A DNA stretch of 9,746 nt from Pseudomonadota bacterium (GTDB lineage Bacteria; Pseudomonadota; Alphaproteobacteria; Rhizobiales; Kaistiaceae). Made by a program: the position numbers and the translations under genes. Positions 1 to 7,100 of the stretch are shown one piece after another. The stretch spans positions 1 to 9,746 of the forward strand of contig JAEVZM010000644.1 of NCBI GenBank assembly GCA_023392225.1, written 5' to 3'. The notes beneath the pieces are model-generated. The model ran no database searches. It was not told the DNA's origin and saw only the letters and a list, made by a program, of their open reading frames with translations. How positions within the stretch are numbered: position 1 is the stretch's first letter; each line of letters starts with the position of its first letter.

Positions 1-930
1 GGCGACACCAGCGTGGCGGCGGGGGCAACCCTCGCCCCAGGGGCAAGCGCCGGCGTCCTCACCACCGGGAATATCGCGCTGGCGGCGGGCGCGTTCTTCG
101 CGGCCGAGATCGGCGGGACAGGTGCCGGGGCCGGCGGCTACGACCAGGTCAAGGCCAACGGCACGGTGAGCCTTGGCGAAGCAACACTCGCGGCCGACCT
201 GCTCGGCGGCTTCGTCCCCTCGGTCGGCGACGAATTCGTCATCATCGACAACGACGGTGCCGATGCGGTCGGAGGTGCCTTCGCCGGCCTCGCCGAGGGC
301 ACCTATTTCCTCCTCGAGCAGCGGGCGATGACGATCACCTACCGGGGCGGCGATGGCAACGACGTGGCCCTCATCGCGGCGGCGGCAAGGATCGTCGGAA
401 CGAGCGGCAAGGACGTCGTGAACGCCAAGCAGACGGTAGCCGGTCAGGCCCTCGTCACCGACGGTGGCGACCTGGTGAAGGGCAAGGGCGGGCGGGATAC
501 CCTCTCCGGCAAGGCGGGCGACGACGAGCTCCGCGGCGGCGCGGGCAATGACGTGCTGCACGGCGGCGCCGGGGACGACCTGCTGATCGGCGGCGGCAGC
601 AAGAACAAGCTCAGCGGCGGCAAGGGCGACGATACGTTCCAGTTCAAGTGGTCGAAGGTCTCCGACAGGATCACCGACTGGAGCGAGGGCGACACGATCG
701 CTCTGGTGAAGAAGGGCTTCGCCGGCATCGGCCCCAAGGGCGGGCTCAAGGCGAGCTATTTCCACATCGGATCGGAGGCGGAGACGACGCAGCAGAAGAT
801 CCTCTACGACAAGGATAGCGGCTGGCTGCTCTACGCCAAGAACGGATCGAACACCGCCAATCCGCACGCCTTCGCCAAGGTCGGCAAGCACCTCGACGAT
901 TTCGACCACCACGACATCATCGTGATCTGA
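1..930 (+). CDS. RTX calcium-binding exoprotein, C-terminal part (5' end outside window)
   Basis: The frame is open from base 1, so the 309 codons here are the end of a longer protein; the GTG at 13 is only the first start-like codon. Residues 1 to ~130 resemble the end of an autotransporter-associated beta-strand (beta-helix) region: 'LAPGASAGVLTTGN', then 'AEIGGTGAGAGGYDQV', then 'GGDGNDVAL'. From residue ~132 comes 'GTSGKDVVN...TVAGQ', then RTX nonapeptides (GGAGND, GGAGDD, GGKGDD) that bind calcium in a parallel beta-roll. The last ~100 residues ('DRITDWSEGDTI' to 'HDIIVI') form the terminal region that should carry the uncleaved type I secretion signal. No cysteine occurs in the visible part, as is usual for type I substrates. 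The role is probably as a surface or matrix protein; no catalytic motif is visible. The tail is paralogous to that of the minus-strand giant gene. The gene converges on the glycosyltransferase, with 39 bases between the stops. Confidence 0.85.
   Translation, partial: GDTSVAAGATLAPGASAGVLTTGNIALAAGAFFAAEIGGTGAGAGGYDQVKANGTVSLGEATLAADLLGGFVPSVGDEFVIIDNDGADAVGGAFAGLAEGTYFLLEQRAMTITYRGGDGNDVALIAAAARIVGTSGKDVVNAKQTVAGQALVTDGGDLVKGKGGRDTLSGKAGDDELRGGAGNDVLHGGAGDDLLIGGGSKNKLSGGKGDDTFQFKWSKVSDRITDWSEGDTIALVKKGFAGIGPKGGLKASYFHIGSEAETTQQKILYDKDSGWLLYAKNGSNTANPHAFAKVGKHLDDFDHHDIIVI
475..645 (+). repeat. RTX nonapeptide repeat block of the partial exoprotein
   Basis: About six consecutive glycine/aspartate-rich turns of the GGxGxDxLx type are encoded here, including 'GGAGNDVLH' and 'GGAGDDLLI'. 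One turn near the end reads 'GGGSKNKLS', where a lysine replaces the expected aspartate, before the closing 'GGKGDDTFQF'. Repeats of this type bind calcium outside the cell and fold as a beta-roll after export. The DNA is correspondingly repetitive (ggcggcg/gacgac runs). Confidence 0.8.
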
Positions 931-947
931 GCCGACCAGTTGGTGGC
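931..947 (+). terminator. Weak hairpin between convergent genes
   Basis: Directly after the TGA of the RTX gene, 'gcc(g)acc' can pair with 'ggtggc' across a 4-base AGTT loop (6 bp with one bulged G). A second short GGCC/GGCC pairing follows at about 945-955. There is no U-tract on either strand, so this is at best a weak terminator in the 39-base gap between convergent stops. Confidence 0.2.
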
Positions 948-969
948 CCGAAAGGCCGGCGGCAGGAAT

Positions 970-2160
970 TCAGGCTGGCGCACGTCGCGCCTTGAGCCCT
1001 GCCGTCAGGCCCTCGAAGAAGCGCGTGGACGCGTTGAGCGGACTGTCCTCCTCGGCGATCGCGTTGGCGTGCGCGTTCATCCCTGACGGATCGATCTCGA
1101 GTGCGCGGCGGAGTGCCGCGGCCAGGCCGCCGGGATCGTCAGGCGCGTAGCCGATGCCCCCTCCCCGCGCCAGAATGTCGGCGAAGGTCGCGGTTCGGGG
1201 CGCGATGATCGGCACTCCGAACGACATGGCAAGCGCGGCTGCACCCGAGTTCAGACCCGAGCGATAGGCGCACACCGCATAGTCGGCCGCCCGGAAGAAG
1301 TACTGGAGGTCGTCGTTCACGACCCGCTTCGGATAGAGGACCAGACGCTCCCCGAGCGTGCCGATCTGGCGGAGGCGTCGAACGTGTTCCTTGTCCTTGG
1401 GGATTCCAGCCACGACGACGGTGAAGTCGCGCTGAGGCCGTTCATGCATCAGGACCTGCGCCGCGGCCAGGACGTCCTCGATCCCCTTGTAGGGACGGAT
1501 TGCGCCAAAGACGAGGAAGACAGTCGTCGTCATGCCGATCCCCAGCTCGAAGCGGGCCGCCTCACGGGTCGCCGACGACGGTTGTGCCCCGAGATACGAT
1601 GGATGAGGAGAGAAGAACGTGGGTTTGCCGGCCAGGGAGAAGTGCGGCTCCACCAGTTCCGGCGTGCGCGGGTTCATGACGTGAATGAGGTCGGCTGTCT
1701 CGGCCATCAATCGCCGAACCCGAACCGCTATCCCGATTTCGGCCTCGTCGCCGTGGGGCAAGACGTTGTGGACGGTCCAGACGATGACGCGGCGCTGCCG
1801 CTTGAGATCCGTAAGAAGGTCGGTGAACCGCGCCAGCTCCGCTTCGTCCTTGATCGAGGCAAGCCAATGGAAGTGACAAGCCATGGATCCCGTCCATGGC
1901 AGCTCTGCCGCGAAGTCCTCGGACCGGCCGGCGGGAACCGCTGCGACGTTGTAGTTCCAGGCCTGGTTGTAGAGGAGAGACTGGAACCGGTTGGTGCGCA
2001 CCGCGGGCCAATAGGCGAGGAGCAGCGGATCGCCCTTTTCGTAGCATCCGGGATCAGGCCGACGCCCTGATGGCTGCCCGACAAGATGGTTCGAGGCCTT
2101 GAGGACGCCGAGGAGAAACTCGTCCTCCGCAAGACCCAGCTCTCGGTGACTAGGGGCCAC
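970..2160 (-). CDS. GT-B fold glycosyltransferase (GT4/GumI-like)
   Basis: A 396-residue putative sugar-nucleotide-dependent glycosyltransferase, probably cytoplasmic and acting on a surface polysaccharide or glycolipid; donor and acceptor cannot be read from the sequence. N-terminal Rossmann domain ~48-200: 'YWPAVRTNRFQSLLYNQ', 'CHFHWL' (95-100), 'WTVHNVLPHG' (128-137) and 'FSPHPSYLG' (183-191). C-terminal donor-binding domain ~212-390: 'VFLVFGAIRPYKG' (214-226), then 'LNSGAAALAMSFGVPIIAP' (303-321). The usual EX7E signature is replaced by this NSGAAALAMSFG segment, as I recall for beta-mannosyltransferases of the GumI type. The start is GTG at 2160 without a clear Shine-Dalgarno; no ATG, GTG or TTG lies further upstream in frame, although the frame stays open to 2245. 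The stop is TGA. Its own promoter is likely, since a hairpin separates it from the upstream RTX gene. The glycosyltransferase assignment is firm; the subfamily is tentative. Confidence 0.85.
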   Translation of the reverse strand: MAPSHRELGLAEDEFLLGVLKASNHLVGQPSGRRPDPGCYEKGDPLLLAYWPAVRTNRFQSLLYNQAWNYNVAAVPAGRSEDFAAELPWTGSMACHFHWLASIKDEAELARFTDLLTDLKRQRRVIVWTVHNVLPHGDEAEIGIAVRVRRLMAETADLIHVMNPRTPELVEPHFSLAGKPTFFSPHPSYLGAQPSSATREAARFELGIGMTTTVFLVFGAIRPYKGIEDVLAAAQVLMHERPQRDFTVVVAGIPKDKEHVRRLRQIGTLGERLVLYPKRVVNDDLQYFFRAADYAVCAYRSGLNSGAAALAMSFGVPIIAPRTATFADILARGGGIGYAPDDPGGLAAALRRALEIDPSGMNAHANAIAEEDSPLNASTRFFEGLTAGLKARRAPA

Positions 2161-2284
2161 GAGCAGGACCGAAGATCGTGGGGCGCGCCGGGCTATCCCG
2201 AAACGCGGGCAACGGTCCCTGAAGCACGGCTTGCGGCGATCTCAAGCGACGATCCCGGGGTGTTCCGAGGGCGGCTCGAACGCG

Positions 2285-2314
2285 ATGATGATTGCGGAAC
2301 GGAAACGGTGTCAA
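2285..2314 (-). promoter_or_regulatory. Candidate sigma-70-type promoter for the glycosyltransferase gene
   Basis: Read on the minus strand, a perfect -35 TTGACA (2314-2309) is followed after 18 bases by CATCAT (2290-2285), which matches 4 of 6 positions of TATAAT. The start point would be near 2278, giving a leader of about 118 nt before the GTG at 2160. The weak -10 and slightly long spacer fit alphaproteobacterial promoters, which rely mainly on the -35. The prediction is by inspection only. Confidence 0.4.
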
Positions 2315-2326
2315 GCAAGCCGAGCG

Positions 2327-2356
2327 GTTGCGAGCCGCAACGCGCGGGCTCGCAAC
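2327..2356 (-). terminator. 10-bp perfect inverted repeat, probable terminator of the giant RTX gene
   Basis: GTTGCGAGCC (2327-2336) and GGCTCGCAAC (2347-2356) are exact reverse complements around a 10-base loop. The structure starts 17 bases after the TAG stop of the minus-strand RTX frame. On the minus strand it is followed by 'cgctcggcttgcttgac', which has only short T runs, so termination may be imperfect. The -35 box of the downstream promoter candidate begins 12 bases beyond the stem. Confidence 0.5.
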
Positions 2357-2373
2357 GCCGGAACCGTTCGCTC

Positions 2374-4062
2374 CTAGATGACGAGGAAGTCCTCGGCACC
2401 GATGTCGAGGCCCTTCTGGAGCGTGGCGATGGCGATCTCGCCGCCCGCCTTGGCGCCGTTCTTGTCGTAGAAGACTGTCCCCTTCCGCGGGTCGTAGCCG
2501 ATGTAGTCGTTGCCGTCCTTGGCGGCATGGCCCTTGAAGTAGAGCTTCGAGGACAGGACGCCCGGGTCGAGCTTCCTGAAGATCGCGCTGTCGAGCACGA
2601 TCCTGTCCTCGCCATGGCTGAAGTCGGCGATCTTCATCGGCTTGAGGGCGGAGAGCGGCGCATCGAAGACGAAAAGGTCGTTGCCGGCGCCGCCCACCGC
2701 CTTGTTCTTGCCGCTGCCGCCGATGAGCACGTCCTCGCCGTCGCCGCCATAGAGCTTGTCGTTGCCGCGACCGCCATCGAGCGTGTCGTTGCCGCCGAGC
2801 CCGTACAGCTTGTCCTTCCCGTCGAGCCCGGTGACGATGTCGATGCCGTTGCCAACGACCGGCTGCCCTGCCACCGTCGTCACGCCGTTGACGACATCCT
2901 TCCCGTCGGTTCCGACGATCGCGGTCCGGACGGGATCGCCGGTCTCGACCGTGGGTGCGTAGCTGACGGCGTGGAGGCCGAAATCCGACTGCTTCCCCTT
3001 CGCCTTGCCGCCCTCGTACATGTCGGCCGCCTCGAGCTCGATGCGGGCCACTGCGTTGAGGCCGAGATCGAAGCGCCAGAAGTTGTCGGCAACCTTCGTG
3101 CCCTCCCCTGCCACGAGGACGCCGCTGGCGATGACCTGCCCGTCGGAATCGAAGGCGGTGAAGATCGCCCGCTCGCCGCGGCCGGCCTCGCTGGCGAAGA
3201 ACTGGCCGAGCGTGATCGAGACGTCGGAGGCGACGTCGGCGAAGGTGATCACCAGCTTCTCGCTTCCGCCCTTCCGGAAGTCGACCTCGCTCGCGATCGG
3301 GCCCTCGAACCTGCCGGCCTTGACGTTGCTCGCCACGCCCAGGCCGCCGTCGCCATAGGCGAGCTTCGCTTGGTTGCCGTCGCGGTCGAAGCCGGCGACC
3401 GTGACGCCCTCGCCGAGAGCCGCCGGGCCGATCGCCCCGGCCACGCTGTGGTCGGCGACGAGGTTCACCTTCGCCAGGGCGTCGACGACGCCGATCACCA
3501 GCGGCGCGATGGGAAGCCCGTCATAGGCCGGGTCGTCGCTCGCCACGCTGAAGCTGATGGTGCCGTACTCGTCGCCTTCGGTCTTGCGATCGTTCGGCGC
3601 GGTGACGCAGAGCTCAAACGACAGCGGGTCGCCGGGCTCCACGGTGTAGACCCGCGCCACGCCCACGCCGTTGCCGAGATCGATGTCGGCGCTCGGCGTG
3701 ACGGTGATGACGAGGGGGGCGGTGAGCGAACCGCGCAGGCCGGGGTCGACCGCGACCGGAATCTCGAAGCAGTCCGCCCCCTCGACGATGCTGGCGACGT
3801 CGCTGCCGCCGAAGCCGACATGCAATCCGCCGGTGGAGGGCACGGCCTTGAAGGTGCCGCCCTTGACCAGGACGCCGCTGTCCCAGAGGCCGTCCAGCGC
3901 GTCCTCGACCTCGATCACCAGCGTGTTGACGCCGTCCTGCATCTGGCCGGCATAGCTGAGGATCTTGGTGTAGGCGTCGGCCCGGACCGAATCCGCCAGC
4001 GGGCCGCCATCGACGGGGTTGAGGATGAGGTCGGGATGGGCCGGCCCGAAGGGCGAGGGCAT
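2374..4062 (-). CDS. C-terminal part of the interrupted RTX exoprotein (downstream of the stop)
   Basis: This is the open frame after the TAA; codons actually continue from 4155, and the ATG at 4062 is merely the first methionine. No Shine-Dalgarno precedes it ('gcgacggtcaacaacctc'), so independent translation is unlikely. It holds the second half of a choice-of-anchor L domain ending 'GLWDSGVLVKGGTFKAV' (to ~3842). A Calx-beta-like stretch with two cysteines follows (~3815-3480). Next is a beta-sandwich or jelly-roll-like domain ('KAGRFEGPIASEVDFR' to 'ARIELEAADMYEGG', ~3450-2990). Then come 'GTDGKDVVN..TTVAGQPVV', RTX turns (2664-2845) and a tail with 'MKIADFSHGEDRIVL' and 'GTVFYDKNGAKAGGEIA' that ends 'EDFLVI'. 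The tail would carry the type I secretion signal. The stop is TAG. It is better read as the 3' end of the 9663-start gene than as a separate gene. Confidence 0.7.
   Translation of the reverse strand: MPSPFGPAHPDLILNPVDGGPLADSVRADAYTKILSYAGQMQDGVNTLVIEVEDALDGLWDSGVLVKGGTFKAVPSTGGLHVGFGGSDVASIVEGADCFEIPVAVDPGLRGSLTAPLVITVTPSADIDLGNGVGVARVYTVEPGDPLSFELCVTAPNDRKTEGDEYGTISFSVASDDPAYDGLPIAPLVIGVVDALAKVNLVADHSVAGAIGPAALGEGVTVAGFDRDGNQAKLAYGDGGLGVASNVKAGRFEGPIASEVDFRKGGSEKLVITFADVASDVSITLGQFFASEAGRGERAIFTAFDSDGQVIASGVLVAGEGTKVADNFWRFDLGLNAVARIELEAADMYEGGKAKGKQSDFGLHAVSYAPTVETGDPVRTAIVGTDGKDVVNGVTTVAGQPVVGNGIDIVTGLDGKDKLYGLGGNDTLDGGRGNDKLYGGDGEDVLIGGSGKNKAVGGAGNDLFVFDAPLSALKPMKIADFSHGEDRIVLDSAIFRKLDPGVLSSKLYFKGHAAKDGNDYIGYDPRKGTVFYDKNGAKAGGEIAIATLQKGLDIGAEDFLVI
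2664..2845 (-). repeat. C-terminal RTX nonapeptide block
   Basis: About six turns are encoded: 'GLDGKDKLY', 'GLGGNDTLD', 'GGRGNDKLY', 'GGDGEDVLI', 'GGSGKNKAV' and 'GGAGNDLFVF'. The fifth turn has KNK where aspartate is expected, exactly as in the plus-strand RTX protein at the window start. This calcium-binding beta-roll lies just ahead of the secretion tail. Confidence 0.8.
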
Positions 4063-4155
4063 GAGGTTGTTGACCGTCGCCGCCGCGCCGTCGCTGAGGG
4101 TCGCGAGGTTGACGCCGTTGAGGAGGATGCGGATCGAGTCGTTGTACTGACCCGC

Positions 4156-4158
4156 TTA
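4156..4158 (-). other. In-frame TAA stop inside the choice-of-anchor L domain
   Basis: The minus strand reads ttc tcg gag gag ctc cgc gaa TAA gcg ggt cag tac aac gac, i.e. 'FSEELRE*AGQYND'. In the choice-of-anchor L family the SEE motif is followed by an aromatic residue and then by a 'YND/FND' motif, so the stop sits where 'E-Y-AG' would be expected. TAC to TAA needs one substitution (plus-strand G to T at 4156). TAA is the least leaky stop, so routine readthrough is improbable. Confidence 0.8.
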
Positions 4159-7100
4159 TTCGCGGAGCTCCTCCGAGAACATGATAAAGTCGAACACCAC
4201 GGTGTCGACCGCGGCGTCCGGGGCCTTCTCGAAGGTGTAGACGAACTGGACCAGATCGCCGTCCGTCCCCGGCAGCCCGAGATCGGTGCTGAGGTCGTTG
4301 CCGGAGAACTCGCGGAAGAAACAGCCGTCGATCTCGTTCGGTCCGGCAAGGTCCTCGGCCTGGCCGGTGCTGAGGATGATCCCCTCGCCGAGGCCGAAGG
4401 GATCGCCCGAGAAGACGCCGAAGGCGCGGCCCTCGCCGTTGAGGGTCACGCCGAGCGAGGTGATGCCGGTCGCGCCGGTGCCGAGCAGCGTCGTGAGGAG
4501 GAGATCGCGGTCGGTGGTCTGCGTGATCCAGTCGGCAGCGAGCGGACCGAAACCGAAGGTCGAGGCGAATGACATCGGCCCTGCCAGCGGTGCCGGCGAG
4601 GGGTCCGGAGTCGGGAACGGGTCGCCCGCCGTCACGTACTTGACGTTGTCGGTCGAGAGATCGAATCCGGCGGCGTTCTCGATCTCGGCGATCAGCTCGT
4701 CGGTGTTCTCGTCGTGATAGATCTTGGCGGTGGTGCCGTCGAACTGGACCACGTAGTCGCCGGCCGAGCCGAGGAGCTGGACGCGGTCGCCTTCGCTTGC
4801 GTCGAAGTCCTTGATGATGGCCCGGTCGGCCGCGGAGCCGGAGATCAGGAAGTCGCGGTAGAACACCGTGTCGCCGGCGCCGAGCACGAACAGGTCCGCG
4901 CCCTCGCCGCCATACAGGATGTCGACCTCGTCGGTGCCCTGGCTGTGCGAGCTAACGAAGGGGTTCTGGGTGCCTGAGATGACGTCGTCGCCGTCGCCGC
5001 CATAGAGGGTGTCGTCACCGGTATTGCCGACGAGCAGGTCGTTGCCGAGCCCGCCATAGAGCAGGTCGTCGCCGCGCAGCGTCGCCGTGTCCCCGAGATT
5101 CCCAAGCTGGCCCGCATAGGGGTCGAATGTTCCGGCGAGCACGTCGTCGCCATCGCTGCCGGTCACCTTGAGGCGCTCGATCTCGGTGAAGGAGAGGTTC
5201 ACGTCGGTAGCCGCGGAATAGGTGCCGGAGTTGGTCAGCACCGTGTATGCGGCCTGACCCTGGTCGCCCTCCCTAAGGCCGATGTCCGACCCGATCCGCA
5301 CGACCGAGCCCGTGACCCCGCCCGGCCCCGCATAGCTGGAATAATCGAGCTCGAGCAGGTCGCCAGGGTTGGCCTCGATGTCGGCCCCGTCCATGACGAC
5401 CGGACGAATCTCGGTGTGATACGTGGTTTCGGTGTCGTAGATCGTCGCCTCGCGATATTCGACCTCGACCCCGAGCTCGAAGTCGTAGCCGCCGTCCACC
5501 GTATCGACGCCCATCCCCGGGCGGATGACGTCCACATCCCAGCCCGTGCGGATGACGTTGTCGTGGACGCCGACCTGGGTGACGCTGTCCTTGCCCTCGC
5601 CGGTGATGACGTCGTGGAGGATCTCGAAGCCTCGGATGTCGCTGCCGTCCGAGGCGCTCATGGTCAGGTTCGAGCCGCTGAACTCCACGTCCGGCGTGGC
5701 GCTGCCGGTGAGCGTGATGTCGCGCGTCTCCGAGGCGAGCGATATCCACAGCGTGTCGATTCCCGAGCCGCCGTAGAGATAGACGGCCTTGTCGCCCTCG
5801 CCGGCGACGACGCTGGTGACCATCGACAGATTCTCGGCATTGCCGTGAACCACGGTGTCGTCGCCGTCGCCGCCGTAGATCCGGTCGGCGCCGAGGCCGC
5901 CCCGGAGGACATCATTACCGGCGACGCCGTTGAGGACGTCGTCGCCGGCCGCGGCATTGATGACGTCGCCGTGGATGGTGCCGATCGCCTCGAGCTTCTC
6001 GATGCTGGTGAAGCTGACTGCGTCGAGCTGGGTCGCGCCCGCACTCCGCGTGAAGCTGCCGGAGCCCGTCGACCAGTTGGTGAAGCCGCCGGTGACGCCG
6101 TCGCCATAGTCGCCGCGGAGGTAGTTCAGGAACAGCGTGTCGCTGCCGCCGGCGCCGTCGACCTGGTCCGTCCCGAACAGCGACAGTCCCGGATCGATCA
6201 CGTTGTCCTGCGCATCGCCAACGAGCGTGTCGGCGTAATCGCTGCCCCGGAGGTTCTCGATGGTGCTGTAGGTGTCGCCCGCTGCGTCGCCCGCAGTGCC
6301 GCCCGAGGCGAGGTTGGCGATGACGCCCGAGAAGGCGCCGCGATAGTCCGCCCAGTCCGTTCCGGCGCCGCCGGTCATCTGGTCGGGACCGGAGCCGCCG
6401 ATCAGGACGTCGTTGCCGTCGTGGCCATTGATGATGTCGGCGCCGTCGAGGCCGCGGATGACGTTGTCACCAAGGTCGCCCGTCAGGATGTCGCCATAGT
6501 TCGACCCGTCGAGATTCTCGAAGCCGCTGAAGCCGGAGGTGTTCTGGTGGAACGTGTCGGTCTCGTCGAAATCACCGATCAGGTCGCCATCGCTGCCGGT
6601 GCCGTTCCGAAGGTTGACCGCAACGCCCGCAGTCTCGTTCGCGTAGCTGAGCAGGTCGATACCGCTGCCGCCGCTGAGACGATCGCCGTCGGCCCCGGCA
6701 TAGACCACGTCGTTGCCGTCACCGCCGGTCAGGATGTCGGGACCGCCGCGGCCCTCCAGCTTGTCGTTGCCGTACCAGCCGTCGAGGCGGTTGGCGCTGT
6801 TGTCGCCGTTGAGCACGTCGTCGAACAGCGACCCCTGAACTTCTTCGATGTCGACGAGGACGTCGCCGGTCGCGTCGCCGCCGGTGGCTCCGTGGAACAG
6901 GAGATCGACCCGCACCGCGCCGAATGACGACAGGTAGCTGGTGGCGTCGCGCCCCGCGCCGCCGCGCATCACGTCGGCACCCGCGCCGCCGAGGAGGAAG
7001 TCATCGCCGGTGCCGCCGATCAGCACGTCGTTGCCGGCCCGGCCCTCGAGCGTGCTGCCCTGGCCCGGGTTGCCGACGAGGATGTCGTCGAACCCGGAGC

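Noticed and set aside
4062..4080. Independent translation start for the downstream 562-residue frame
   Set aside because: No Shine-Dalgarno upstream, and the 31 in-frame codons before the ATG encode conserved-looking domain sequence.
4156..4158. Stop-codon reassignment explaining the in-frame TAA
   Set aside because: The only TAA seen at a gene-scale boundary is this one; the other genes end with TGA or TAG and a single codon gives no support for recoding. A mutation or base-calling error is simpler.
2086..4572. An 828-codon open frame on the plus strand, antisense to the RTX gene and crossing the TAA position
   Set aside because: Its translation is low-complexity (runs of E, A, V, D, R and 'VVA') with no domain motif. 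It mirrors the GC-rich Asp/Gly/Leu codons of the RTX frame. This is a typical antisense shadow in high-GC DNA.
5416..6927. A 503-codon plus-strand open frame
   Set aside because: Repetitive 'VAVDGADR'-like translation directly opposite the RTX modules; the minus frame has recognisable domains and this one does not.
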